This document shows, in pieces, positions 10,923-23,900 of a stretch of DNA of 64,000 bases; within the stretch, counting starts at the first letter, position 1; each line of letters begins with the position of its first letter. Source of the DNA: Atriophallophorus winterbourni. Taxonomy: Eukaryota; Platyhelminthes; Trematoda; Plagiorchiida; Microphallidae. The notes under the pieces are model-generated. The model saw only the letters and a list, made by a program, of their open reading frames with translations, ran no database searches and was not told the DNA's origin. Made by a program: the position numbers and the translations under genes. Where the stretch lies: the NCBI GenBank assembly GCA_013407085.1, contig JACCGJ010020840.1, positions 80,010-144,009 on the forward strand. The letters run 5' to 3'.

Positions 10923-13838
10923 ATGTCGAGCGATTGCTGATTACAGAGATCCTTCATTACAGCCGGTTTGTTACCAGGCATTGTGCGTTTGTATATAGTT
11001 AATTGGTTGCGATTTTGGCATACAGTGTTGGAGCTGATATATCGCTATTTACCCGCCCCCTTTAATGTCGCACATTGGTGGTGTTTCGTGATTGCCACAG
11101 TATTTCTCGGCGAGTCTGGTCTGATTGTAAAAGCCGTTGTTACTGAACAGTTTCGGTGTAAAAATTTTGCTGTCGCTTGTTTTGACGTCCGTTAGAATAT
11201 TCCTAGGATATGCATTCCAGTTGATCCAGATTGATTCCATCCTACCTCTCGTTATATATATTATTTTTTGAGGTTTTGGCACGCTGCTTCTATAGTTTGG
11301 TGACCGAGCTACTCTAAACTTGTCTAATGACTGACTCGTGACCTCCGACGCTGTTTGTAATGTAGAGTGACTGCATGCAATTCTGGTTTTGCATTATACA
11401 TCTCGAAGCTTTGTTAGTTTGTTCGCGAACACCGACAAGATCCACGCTTAGTTGGTCGGATTTATCGAGATGGTTTAAATTACCCTTTCAGTTTCACAAC
11501 GAAATATCAGCATGTATGGTACATTTAGTCTGTGAACATGCACGGAGCAAATAGGAGTTTAGCAGTACGTCTTCTATCGCTTTCTGAATTGTTAGAGTTA
11601 TCCTCAGTGAACGCGGGTCGTCGAGATTATGAAAATGAGGGTTCCGACTCAGCGGGTTATTGATCCAGTCAGTTTCGTGCTCAAAACTATCATTAGGCAC
11701 AACTGGTACCATTTCTCATTGTCGTGAGTTTGTCTACTTGAGGAAAGTGTACCCGATGTCTCCGGTACATTGTTTCAGAATACACTGAGCATCTACAAAA
11801 TAGTTTTTAAATCAATATTATTTTTGGACAGCGGAATTCAGATGACGGTATGCCAGTAGACGCCTCTTCGTCTTTTTAATCTGACTAACGTCTGAGTCGC
11901 AGCTAGCTTCCGGAAAAGTAAAAAGAATACGGCTGCTCTTGTGGCGATCATGTAGGTTTCCTTCGAATTGCGTTCGTTGGACATTTTCCAACACTAAACA
12001 GGTCAAAACAATATTCGGGGACACGTTGTTCAATGGGGATTTGAGAAAGACAGTTTTATGTCCTTTTTATCACTTCTCTGGGTGTCAACTCGGAGAAATC
12101 CAACAATTTCAAGTCCATGAATTCATAATGGCCAGATCGCACATATTTGTTATTTTACTTCAGATGTTTCAGGCTTGATGAGCGGTAAAGATTGGACTTT
12201 AAGCAAAATCTCTGCAGCCATTACATGAATAACAAACGGATGTATGGCTATTGTCGTTCACAAGCGTTACACACATTAGTCAATGTCTCATCACAAGTCG
12301 CATGCACATGCGACCACAAAAAGTATATTTGACCGAAACAATAGCACTACTCACCGATTCCAGGTACTTGGATCAAAAGTCACGCTGGGATCATGTCAAT
12401 TTCGGGTATACAATCCTTGCAGTCATAGCTGCATCGATCAACTTATTTGTTTGGGTTGGATCTCATTACGCAATCACACATGTTTTATAATGGAATGTGC
12501 AAGCCGGCTGAACGTCGAGTGTACGATCGACTGGTCAACTTTGCGGTTTTCGAACTCGGGATTTCTTCATTTAAAAAATCATCCATGATAACTCGTTAAC
12601 TACACATGATAGAACGCAGAATTGCTCATGAAAATGCGTAACTTGATGCGATCATTTTAATGATTGCAAAAATAGTAGAGTAGTTGGTTTTGGGAAAATG
12701 TTTGCATGTTTGAATTAGTAACCCTGCTGTCGATCGGCTGACAACAATCTTAATGTATGAATTTCGGTGGCCATTTTTAAGAGTAACACAGATTTTCTAA
12801 AATTGTATAAATCCAAGCATGTTCAACAGATATTTGTCATAGAAAGAAAAATATGACTGTACAGCACTTCGTCGCTTATCTCAACATGTTAGTGAAGATA
12901 CACACAACCTCAGTTACCACATATCCGCAATCATGGCTGCCTCAACGATGAGACTTTATTAAACAATGACGCAGTAACGGGTGCTCATCAGTTATTGTCA
13001 ATGTAGTTCTGGACGACCAATTGCTTTTTAGCAAATTTCAATATTTTCACAATTACTTGAGTTTTAATATGAATAAGAAACCCTTATAGGTTTATGCATG
13101 CCCAATTGTGCGCAGTTCATGTCACAACCATGTCTTTGTACATGTGTGCGAAATTTATATTTATAGCGAAATTAAACGAATCGTTTAAACAAACAACGTT
13201 CTTTAGGCGGCAATACAAATATTTTTTAGTTTACACTTAAGATTTTCTTCTACTTCGAATATTACTCATTGTTGCATTCAACTTCATTGCTCGTTATAAA
13301 TCGTAAGAATGAATTTCTTATTAGGTTTCATGAGGGCGATCGTTGCCGCGTTGCTTTGTGAATCTTATATAGTATCTGAAACAATATATCCTAACTTTAT
13401 TTTTCAACCAGTTACAACACATGGTTTACCAGTGACTATAAAATAATTACTTGCATCGAATGTTTTCGTCGTAGATATTTGTACAAATGTGGTAGACAAG
13501 AAACAACCATACGTGGCGATTTTGCTCTCTTTTTGCTTTTTAATCAAATGAGTTATTAATGGCGGAGTATACACACAGCTATGAATAAACATATTAATGT
13601 GCCTAGACAGTTTAAATGCCTCAAAAGTGTTTTCTTCGAGCACATTCTGCATCTTATTGGTTTTGTGGCATTTGTACAGTCTGCGTCGACCACGGCCACT
13701 TACCCTGTCTTCCAGTGCAGCGGATGTCTCGAAACTGGTGTTTACTTGGAACCAGAGAATTTAATCTGTAGTAGTATACCTAAACTAATAACAATCTTGG
13801 AACACATTGTAAGTTATGAAATACGTCAAACAGATTAA
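10923..13838. other. No recognised gene
   Basis: AT-rich DNA with only short open frames (<110 codons) and no recognisable domain on either strand. No RNA gene or clear repeat family was noticed. Confidence 0.45.
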
Positions 13839-13839
13839 A

Positions 13840-15345
13840 CACCCTCTAAAATGTGTCCCAACTTTGCATAAATCCTCCGGGCCTAACGAGGTATTTCCGA
13901 AAATTGTAAAGGAAATAGCTAAGGCACTAGTAGAGGGTCTCTGTAAGTTATACAAGTAATTGAGTTGCAAGAATCCTACCAGATGACTGGAAGAAAGCCA
14001 TTGCCGCATTCATTCCAAAAGTAGGTTGCGCAAACAGTTAAGAATTTCCGACCGGTAAGCTTGACTAGTTTTTTATGTTAATCATTGGAGAGACTTACCA
14101 GGGATCGGATGTGCAGCCACCTCGTACACAATTCACCACTAGGCATGGTCCAGCATGGCTTCTTAAAAGAAGCTCGTGTCTCTCGAACCTTCTATGCTGT
14201 TTAGATAGAGTTTCCAAGACACTAGATGAAGGCGAACTGGTAGAGGTCCTTTACTTAGACTTTAGTAAGGCTTTCGACTATGGGAGTCACAGGTTCTTTG
14301 GGACAAAACTCTCGGTCAAAGGAGTATCTGATAAACTTCACCACTGGATAACCAGTTTTCTTCATGCTAGATCATTCCAGGTCCGTGTAGGCGATACTAC
14401 CTCTGAATTAGCAAAAGCTACTAGTGGGATCCCATATGGTTGAGTACCACGCCCAATACTCTTCCTGATCTTCATCACAGATTTGTCATCTCAGTTGTCA
14501 TGTTCCTGCTACACGTTTGCTGATGATGTCAAATTTAACGGATCCAGTGATCACGGTTATCTGTTGAGGGCTATTAAATAGATCTTTAAATGGTCACAAG
14601 ATCGGGATCTTTCTCTTAACTATAGTATATGTTATCTGCTGTCTGCAGCAGTCGACAAAATTACAGTAACTGCAAATAGCGGTAGGATCGACTTTAAATC
14701 TATCCAGAGGGTTAAGAATTTAGGTCGTTACATCGGACCTCAAATGAGCTGTGCAATGTTCCTCAGCTGCGCAACGAGCTAGAGTAGAACTCTAGGCTTA
14801 CATTTGTACTGACATGTTTGAACGTCGGAAGTGTTTATCTCATTATATACGGCGATTGTTAGGCCTCGTGGCATGAGTCTTTCCCCGACTTCCTTTCATT
14901 AAGATGCTTGCAAGGCTAGAGCCATTTCTTCCCAAAGGATATATTATTACAAGAATGGTCCAACGTCTGTCTACTTAAATGTATGAATGTTTGGCTAGAA
15001 AAACCTATGAGGAACTTATAATTTCTTTAGGTCTCTTCTCACTTCGGCGTCGGCGTCTACGGGGTGACTTAATAGAAACCTTCAAATTCCTGAAAGGCCT
15101 AGGCGACGATGGTTGTCAAAACCTGTTCTCTGGAGCAATCAACCCTTCAACTACAGGGCATATCATGAAGCTCGCGAAAAATCACAATCGTCTGAATCTT
15201 TTATTCAACATTCCTTCAGTGAAAGAGTTGTAGGCTCATAGAATTAGCTGCCAGAGGACCTTATCGCTTGCATATCGGTAGTTGCGTTCAAAAGGGGGTT
15301 GGGTTCCTAGTAGCATGAGCTTTCCCTGACTTCTTTCCATGAATA
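13840..15345 (+). pseudogene. Degenerate CR1-like LINE reverse transcriptase
   Basis: RT blocks can be followed through several frames: a SSGPNEVFPKIVKE start near 13875, DDWKKAIAAFIPK near 13985, then 14156-14443 with LSNLLCCLDRVSKTLDEGE, VLYLDFSKAFD and TSGIPYG followed by a stop, TFADDVKF near 14512, and a C-terminal part 14979-15233 (RRRRLRGDLIETFKFLKG). Many stops and shifts show it is long dead. It differs from the 6-10 kb element and is closer in style to other trematode CR1-like LINEs (DFSKAFD, FADDVK). Confidence 0.8.
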
Positions 15346-16355
15346 TGCAGGTCGCCTGTAGACTGAATTAACATAAAAATGTTTTTCATTTTAAATTTAT
15401 ACGGTTTATTTACCACGATTCAAAAAAACTGCAAAAATCAAATTATATAATTTCTCGTTTTAAATGTCATGTTTTAAATGTACGCACAAAATTTTCTCTA
15501 GCAAAACTTTCACTGGCTTAGTGAAGAGAAACCTTTTCCGTTTTTTCCCAGTCGCAGCTACAAATACCCGTGAGTCTTGAAAACACCTGACTTATCATCG
15601 CATACGACTAGGATTCCAAAGAACAAAGAACCAACTTCGGCAGTGGTGGGAGCCCATTTGAAGCTTTCCACCTACAGAAATTCTGCACGCTCGATTGGCT
15701 CATCAGCCATTTTCCCTCCTATGCCAACTGAACTGAACTGAAATCGAAAAAGGCTGTAGTATTAATGACGGCTGAAAACAGCGCGTTCCAGTATTGAGAT
15801 ATACGAATTGACAACAAATTACTTTGACAGTTGAGGTTTTATGCGATCACTTTAGGTGATTCCCACTGTGGTGAACACGAATTAATTAGGGGTAGTTATG
15901 CGAGAGCACGAAACGCAATGTTGAAACCTTTACAAGACAATGATATTCAAGTGAGAATAGTTATCACCGCCTCAGACTTCTTTTTAGCTCTGCACTGTGG
16001 TTGCTTCAATTACTTTACGTCTTTTTGTAGCCATAGTCTCCAGTATTTCTGTGATGAAAGGCCGTATCGAAACGTTGAAAGATACGAGTTTGTTTGTTTG
16101 CCTAAGAAGTACCTAATTTTTGTTGGTCGATGTAGCAATTTTGCAGCAGTATCGGGATCAGATTGTGGCAAACTGAATAGTGATTCTCAAATCACATTTG
16201 CTCTCTACTGTATGCATTCAATAATCTCCCGGGGTAAAAGGAACTGGTTTTTTGGTTTTTATGAGGATTACGTAAGATTTGGATTCGGTGTCTCCGCACC
16301 ACTCTCCAGTTACTTGGCGCCATCAGATACGTAACGCAACTATCCGTAATAGAAT
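15346..16355. other. Unassigned stretch with one 167-codon frame
   Basis: A TGAACTGAACTGAA repeat near 15727-15740 may be a LINE tail. The frame 15831-16334 (+) has no recognised domain, an unusually high Cys/Phe/Tyr content and no clear splice sites; I do not call it a gene. Confidence 0.35.
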
Positions 16356-16359
16356 CCTT

Positions 16360-16470
16360 GGTATGATATGGTATGGTGTGGTATGAAAGCACAAGCCTGA
16401 TCCAGGCAAAGTGCTGCAAGGTCAGAGACTGCACGTTGGCTAAGTTACTGTCAGGTTACCCAGGCCCAGG
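16360..16470 (-). repeat. SINE-like repeat family C, copy 1
   Basis: Starts with a GGTATG-type microsatellite and continues GAAAGCACAAGCCTGATCC...GGCAAAGTGC...CAGAGACTGCACG...CCAGGCCCAGG. Closely related stretches occur at 27938-28250, 28401-28520, 28690-28790, 36730-36898 and 44726-44925. The microsatellite behaves like a 3' tail, so the element is taken to run on the minus strand here. No protein frame is conserved. Confidence 0.7.
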
Positions 16471-17078
16471 ACATAGATATTGAAAAACAAGTTAACGTGC
16501 ATAGCCTTCACTGGTTAGACCACGCATTGTGAATGGGAAATCATCGTTTTCCTAACGCGATTTTGTTTGCCACTCCTAAGGGTGGCCAGAATCTGACTTG
16601 GCTCAAGCAGATGAAGGCTTTGACAGTTAAACTAATTGCGGTTGATGCGACCCTTCTCCCAGGTTGGAGTCCAGTTGGTCGAAATTTGCAGTGGGTTCTC
16701 ACCGTTAGCGATATAGCCAAAAATCGTGTTCAGTGGCGGTCTTGTTGTAGACATCTTGGAGGGTTTGATTAATCTTGTCTATCGTCAAGTAAAGCGGCGA
16801 AGAAAGCTTGTTATAATGCGTGACGGTGAAAGCTTTAATAAAGCCGTCATGTTGATGTCGCTCTACTCGTTCACAACACTCGCTTGAATGCATGCTTGAA
16901 TCGAGGTGTGGGCACCTCATCCCAGTCTCTGCATAATCTTGTAAAGGTTCAGTAGATTTTTAGGTCCCACCCTTTCCCATATCTTTTAGACATTTTTAGC
17001 TATTCATGGTTGTATGGCAGTTGAGCACACGGTACTTGCTACCGGAGTAATGCTGTCAATGATGATGATGTGATGATC
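16471..17078 (+). pseudogene. RTE-type LINE 3' end
   Basis: Begins with the DIEKQVNVHSLHWL block (RTE-type C-terminus), continues through a GWSPVGRN and NRVQWRSCCRHLGG region, and ends in a 3' UTR and a TGATGATGATG tail near 17060. The minus-strand copy at 21683-22390 has the same order and tail, so the two define one family. It is 5'-truncated and contains stops. Confidence 0.75.
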
Positions 17079-17751
17079 ATACATGCGGAAACGTTTTTGT
17101 ACTAGCATAGTATATTCTGAATAGTAGATTCAGAATTGTAGAGAATATGTAAAAGTTATGGGCTTATTGAGGTCAGGTAGGGCCTCATTACCGCTTGTGC
17201 CTTTCGAAAGTATGTTTGAATCGCTTTTCTGTGCTACTTGAAGTATTGGTTAACCTTCTTGAAGTTTGGATAGTAGTGTAGTGAGTTAAGGCGATCAGCA
17301 AAATGTACGTTCATGAGGAGTAGCATAACAAATAGCGAATTGACAGTAACGCTTGTAGTAGGACGTCTACCCGGTGACCGATTGGCATATTCTTTGATTT
17401 CAGTGCAAACTGGATCGTCCTTCAAATTGTTACATTCAGTCGTTCAACTTATGTATTGCCTTGGTGATTGTATCTGGTTGTGCTACTTGTTGCTATTGCC
17501 TTATCGTGTAGGATGTTTCAAAGTTCCCGGAACATGAAAGACACTCCTCTTTCAGAATGTATATACGCCTGCATGCCGAAAATCGCAAATATTTGGGTCA
17601 GAGAAACGATCACTCACTTGAAGTCATTTCGGAACATGATAATGCGAAAGGAAAACGTGAATACTCGTCAATGCACGTCCTAAAAATCTATTATTAAACT
17701 TAGATGGCAGCGGACCTTTGAAGTCAATGCTCAACTACTCGAAATGTTACT
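17079..17751. other. No recognised gene
   Basis: Only short frames without recognisable domains. No repeat relationship noticed. Confidence 0.45.
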
Positions 17752-18735
17752 TACTTACATTTGTGCGACTATCTCCTCCTGGAGGATGAGTCAGCTTCGT
17801 TGACGTCACAGATTGCAGCCGCCCACGCTTGACGGTCAGAGGCGAGGTCCGCGCAGATTCAAAGCCAGGTACGGTCTCACGCGCGTCAACCATATACTGA
17901 TCTTAGACCCAGCAGCTACACATACGACCTCGCGGTAGCAAGCAAAGTCTTCATTTGTCATCCGCGACGAAAACGCTATTCCGCACAGGGTGTCGGCGAT
18001 AGGGTCACCCTGGTTAGTTCAGCGTCAGAACGTCTCAGGATATGGTCAAACCATCTCATTCGGTGTTGTCGCAACATTGAAACCATGTGAGGAATATCAA
18101 AACAATGGTGGCGGACCTCGTCATTCGGTACTCGCTTATCCCATCGAACATTGAGAATGCGTCGGAGAACAGTGGTCGCAAACCTTTAGTTTCCGCATAT
18201 TCTCCACCCGAACAGGCTACGTCTGGCATCCATAGGCCAGAACTGGAGGAATCGCCGCTTCGCGATCTCGCACCTCTGTACGTCGGCTAATTTCTCTACA
18301 GCTAAAGTTAAACCAAGCAGTCGCGAAAACGCCTCACGATCAGCTTGTATACGGGTCGGTATATCATCCTTGGCTTAGTCTGAAGGTAGAACGAACTAGC
18401 CAAGGTAACGGAAGGTGTTCACCACCTCCAAGTTCTCGCCATCAATCTTCAGAGGTAGGTGAGTTCCGACAGCGGTGGTGAAATACTTCGTTTTGTGCGT
18501 GTGTATTCTGAGCCCCAGCATAGAATCAAATGAGCTGAGGCGTTCGAGAATGGCTAAATCGTTCCAAGATTATTCCCCAAGATTACGATGTCGTCGGTAT
18601 GCTCCAAATCGGCAATCGAGACGCTCGGACTCAGCATCACACCGGCGTAGTCTGCAAGCGCCTGCTTCATTGTCCAATCGACCGCGAAGTTGAAAAGCAC
18701 AGGGACAAATGGCACTCTTGCCGGACACCACTACT
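17752..18735 (-). pseudogene. RTE-type LINE RT C-terminus, degenerate
   Basis: Minus-strand reading gives a block with ADLEHTDDIVIL (RT active site, with the neighbouring VMLSPSVSI), then MLGLRIHTHKTKYFTT, an IDGENLEVVNTFRYLG-type block, RRFLQFWPMDARR, RRILNVRWDKRVPNDEVRHH and LRQHRMRWFDHILRR. It ends in EADSSSRRR and a stop. The same 3' sequence closes the short element at 37640-38180. Stops and shifts are frequent. Confidence 0.75.
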
Positions 18736-19163
18736 AATGGGGTACGTCGAGTACACCAGTCAATATGCGTGTACGCGTTTGGTAAACCTTAAAGAGGTTG
18801 ACTGGAGGAGGATTATAAAGCCTCGGCTTAACTTTTGAACAACTTTAACATTGGTTAACCGCCTCAGAAACAGATTAGGGTACAAAAATTTGCCCGAAGG
18901 AAGTGTAACATGCGAGTAATTCCAGGATTGCACAGAGTTTCATGAAGTTAACGTAATTTATTAATATCACAAGACATGACCGAGCAATATCTGGAAAGAG
19001 CGTCAACAGCAAGATTCTGATTCCCAAGACCGCATATCCTCTAACTTCGTGATCTCAATTGCTGAACTGAAACCTGACAAACTAAACACCTTCATCAACT
19101 GCGTTTCACCGAACGTATATACTGTAATGTCAGACTGTCACTTATGAATCTGCCATTTCAGTT
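18736..19163. other. No recognised gene
   Basis: No open frame of note; possibly the degenerate 5' part of the Gypsy-like gag that follows. Confidence 0.35.
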
Positions 19164-19863
19164 TTGCAGACAAGATATGTGAAACCATCGAATGAAGTAT
19201 TTGCCCGTCACAGTTTGTTTTTGTGTAAACAAGAACCTAGTCAAAATATCGATCACGTCGTTCTTAAGCTCAATTCACCGGTCAAGTGTAACTTTCACGA
19301 ATTCACGGCAAAAAAGCATCGCGATCAGGCTGTCCAATTTTTTAATCTATGGTATGCATTCAAAACACTGTACACCTCCGTTGGCTAGAAATGCGATCAA
19401 TGGATCTACATTGGGCTGTTGTACAGGCTAAAATTCTGGAAGCTGTTCAGACTCATTCTTTATGGTACGTCGTTATTTATCCGAATTTTTGTGCATCCAT
19501 GGATACTAAAACCGATCCCACAACATCATTGACCAATGAACCATCAAATGATCAGAATGTTCTTTCTGCTCTCAACAGTCCCTTATGTTTCTTCTGTGGA
19601 TACAGACACCATCCCCGTGATAAATGCCCCGCTAGGTTATCAGTCTGTCGCAAATGTGGTAAAATCGGCCATTTTAAATATTTTTGTCGATCTAAGTACT
19701 CACAGAAGTGGACGCGATCGACTGCGAGTGCAATCCTGTCCTCAGTGAGTATAGCTGTTCCCTCTTGCATATCTTCTGCGATTGTGTCCGTTGTCGATAA
19801 TGGACTTGTTCTTCCAGCCTTCATTCAAGGCCTTTGTCTGATAACGATTCTCCTGATCGCTTG
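19164..19863 (+). pseudogene. Gypsy-like LTR retrotransposon gag fragment
   Basis: The frame ending at 19863 has two adjacent CX2CX4HX4C knuckles, CFFCGYRHHPRDKC and CRKCGKIGHFKYFC (19587-19690), the nucleocapsid signature of gag. Upstream, other frames (19164-19388, 19192-19431) hold capsid-like sequence, so the gag is frameshifted. Downstream of the knuckles the frame runs into a hydrophobic SAIVSVVDNGLVLPAF stretch, where an aspartic protease start would be expected, but no D-S/T-G triad remains. No RT, integrase or LTR was found nearby; this is an isolated remnant. Confidence 0.75.
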
Positions 19864-20604
19864 AGCTCGCCACAAGTAGGGATGCGGATTTGCGATTTTC
19901 TGTTTTTGTTGGTATGTCGGTACTAGAACTTTGTCTAATGCACTGATGTGCGATCATGTAGTACTGGTGTACTGCGCAGCGTCCACCGCGATAAATTGTT
20001 TCGTCGCCGCTTTTGAGCTGCGTGCGGAAAAGTTATAGTCTCACTATCATTTTTCCTGTATTATATCTCTATGCATTGGCAGTTTCTTTTCTGATGTGCT
20101 GGCTGACTATGTGGCAATTTCCATACATTCATACACGTATACTTGAGCTTTGGTTTTTGCACAAAATACGGCAGAATTTTCTGTTCAATTTTGTAGTATT
20201 ATTGATTAATGACAATAGCGTGGGTTTGTATAAGCCTTAAAACAGGACTTGCTACAACTCGTTGACAGTTTTATAATGCTGACCAATTGTCTAATCAATT
20301 GTGTGATCCTATCTGTTGCTACGAATAAGGTGCGTTGCGACCTCAAATGCGCGTGTTTGCACGCAGTTCGTCATCAGATAAATGGGCCCACAGGGTTCCA
20401 TTGTCTATGTTCTCATTCCTTCTTGAATCCCGTATCGTCTTTGACTATGGCAGCGGTTAGTTACATGAAATACCTTTCTCTTCTAGCAAAATTCGATTTT
20501 GTTCCCATCAGCACTGGTTTTACCTCACCATCAAAGATTTGCAACTCCGTAGACTCGAACCCTTTCACGACCGACGCCAGTAAACGGTTTCTTCCATAAA
20601 ATAT
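19864..20604. other. No recognised gene
   Basis: No domain, repeat or RNA gene recognised in this stretch. Confidence 0.4.
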
Positions 20605-20690
20605 ACTCATCTGCATGCATTTCCATCGCCCAACAGACGGACTGTTTTGTGCTGTTTGCACTCATCGGGTAGGGAAAGTACGATCAGCTT
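20605..20690 (-). repeat. Repeat family A copy with decayed hammerhead
   Basis: The minus strand has CCCTAC followed by CCGATGA, GTGC-AAACA-GCAC and then AAAACAG instead of GAAACCG. It is clearly related to the copies at 32141-32182 and 59077-59118, but both catalytic boxes are mutated, so self-cleavage is not expected. Confidence 0.6.
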
Positions 20691-20984
20691 CCGCACGATA
20701 TAGAAACCTGGCATTATGCCTATCACTTTCTGTTTACCTTACTGCTATTGGTTTATTTTAATCGATGCAGAAAGCCTTCTCAGTGGACACCTGCTATCCA
20801 GAAGTTTGCGGAGAGTTTTATCGGTAAAACACAGAGCAAACAGGAATAACGCTGTGGGACTAAAGTGTCAATTAGGACTGACCAACCTGACAGTACCTCA
20901 GCGCTGGTGCAGTCTGACTGCGGTACTTTGCTTGTATTCAGCCTTGGTATCTCATTCAAGTTGTCACATCCGGAAGTTGTAGTA

Positions 20985-23900
20985 GGAATGAGCCCTTACT
21001 ATCTATAAAATGCTCCCATGTGGCGTGTGTCTCATTTAGCATGTGAGAACCAAGTCTAACTCTTGGCCTGCACGAGTGGCTTCCACAAGCAGTGGTGGAA
21101 CTGCTCTTACTGACAGAAAAGGAGTGCAAAGGCGGGTGACTGGTACCTTAAAACCAGTTTACTCTGGATAAATGGAGCTTGTCCACCTCTGACAGTCCAT
21201 CTCCGAACCTCCGCTACCTTGCGTGCTACTCGATTACGGGAAAAGCTCTGGGAGGAAACTCCGAGAATATATCCGTTGCGAAGACTCGTAGGTAGATAAC
21301 TTGCGCACAGCGTTTTCCATCTCTCAACCCTGCTGCCTCGTCGGTTGCACTTGGGTGTACTATGGCTAGAGAGAGGCATACATTTACAAACACCAAGTGG
21401 TGCTGGGGACATCACTTGTACACTATTCCTAATCAACTCTATGAAAATGTCTCATAGTAATTTTAAGCTCTCTGCTACGGTGTTCTTGAGATGCCACACA
21501 CCCTTGGCTCTCCCAGCTGCTAGAGTGAAAAGTAAGCTAGTTGTGGCATAAACACACGCAGGGGTTTTATGTAGGATGTTGGAACGTAAGGACGCTGCTG
21601 GATGTAGGTAATCAAACCATTAAGATGTGCTCTTCACTACCCTATTACCTATCAGATGTTTGTCCCCTAGAGGTTCGTATTCCATCATCATCATCATCAT
21701 CATCACAGACAGCATTACACCGGTGGCACGTATCGAATTCTTAACTGCCACACAACCATGAAAAAGTAAAATCCTAAAAGATGGGGAAGGGTGGGACTTA
21801 AATTGCTACGGGTTCTATAAAAGAGTAAGCACAAAAAACTGTGAAGAGGTGCCTACACCTCGAATGGAACATGCATTCAAACAAGTTTCGTGAACGAGTA
21901 GAGCGGCATCAGCATGGCAGCTTCCTTGCGGCTTTTACTGTCATGCATCATAACAAGCTTTTCTCGTCACTCCGCTTGACAATACAAGGTTAAGCAAACA
22001 CTCCAAGATGCTTAGTGCAAGACCGCCATTGAACACGGTTTCGGGACATATCCTGAAGCGTAACTAGCCATTGCGATATATAATCGCGGGGACACCAGCC
22101 TGGAAGACGCGCTGTGCCGACTTTGGAAAAGTTACTAGTAAGTGTCTTTAACTGCCTATGTCATATGACAGTTTGGCCACCCCGAGATTTACGCCAAACA
22201 GGATGTGGCGTTTCGGAAGTCGTTTGTCCGGCATCCGTAAAACGTGACCCAACCAGCGTAACCTATGCAGGTTAATCTGCTTCTCTATATCGACATTACT
22301 ACCGTATTCCTGGTCATGATTAATGTCCACGGAGTCGATTTTGCTTTCTGGCTCCTTTATAGTGGGCATGAAGATGGATCTGGCCAGCAAGGAGTAGTGG
22401 TAGATCTTAGTGATCTTGTAAACGAAGCACTCGTGTCATGAATGCCTGTCCCCAAGAATTGCACTAGTCCGACTGACGGTTGCATCGTTTCAATATTACT
22501 ATCGTTTCGGTGTATGCCCCAACGCTATCTGCCGACCAAAACGCAAAAACGATTTTTATGACCAGCTACAACCTGTCGTTGAATAACTGGTTTTGGCCGG
22601 CTATTAGAATACACGTACTTGTTCAGATGATGTGGCAAGCAAGTCGAATTCCGGGCAGATTTGGCCTAAAGCATCGCTGGGAAAACGGAGATCGATTAAT
22701 TGTGTTTGTGGTCTACAATTACTTATGTGTTTGCAACACCAAATTCCCGCACTCTAGGAAACACAGTAACATAGTACTCAAATGATGACAGAACAGCGAA
22801 TTAAATCGATTATATCCTAATTCGCGCACGATGGATGTCTTCGGTGTTGAACTGTAGGTCTTATCACTGCGCCAAAACAGGGAATGCAGTAGACACTGTT
22901 CACACTCGTTAACGCAAAGCTCCGACTTCGCCTGATAAACCATCAAAGGAAAACCCCCAGAAAGCTTTTAGACTTGACAGCCTTAGGAAACACGGACTAC
23001 GTAAAATGTTCATACATGATATTGCTGAGCAATTGAATGGGAGTGATATCCCAGTTGAACAACAGTGATCCAGACTGATGTCCGCTACTCTGACTTTGGC
23101 ATTAGAAAACCTAGGCACCGTTTCTCGCCAAAGGTGAGACTGAATCTCTCTAAGCACAATTAAGCTCTCCGTCTAAGTAAGAAATATTCGAATGCATAGC
23201 GCTTCTGATTACCACCTCCTTAAGAGAGCTACTACACTATCCGCCCGAAACGATCGTCTGTCATACTGGTCGGAACCCGCATCTAAAATAGAAGCTGCAG
23301 TGAACATAGGAGACTTTAGAAAACTGTTTCGTCTGTTTAGTACTGCGTCTAAAAACCTTAGTTTTAACACCATCCTCAGAGATTCGCAGGGACAGTTTAC
23401 CTTTGACATTAATGATAAGATAGCTAGTTGGGTTGAGCATTTCAGTCAGCTACTGAACCAACCGTCAGCTGTCAGTACAAGGATTACTGGTCCAGTACAG
23501 ATCTGCAATTACCCAGTAGAGTGTGATGCTTTAATTGAGTACGAGATTTCAAGTGTCTTGCGATTAATGAAGATCGGTAGATCGTCAGGTGAGAATCCAA
23601 TTTCTGTTGAACTTATCTCCACTACACAGACTATTTTGTTCTTGGAGATGGAAATGTTTCCGCCGGACTGGGAATGTCAATAATCTTACGCCTACCTAAA
23701 GGTGGAGATAAATCTGTGAGCTCCAACTCTCGCGGAATAAGCCTGATCGATACCACAGCTAAATTGTTTGCGATGTTACTGCTAAACCGGTTCTCTGCCG
23801 AACGAACTCTGCGCACTAGAGTCAACCAAGGTTTTTTCACCATTGGATGGGATATGCAGATCAAATATTCACCTTATGCAGAATTGTAGAGCACCTTGCA

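Noticed and set aside
15831..16334. 167-codon plus-strand frame
   Set aside because: No domain, no splice context, odd Cys/Phe-rich composition; probably chance.
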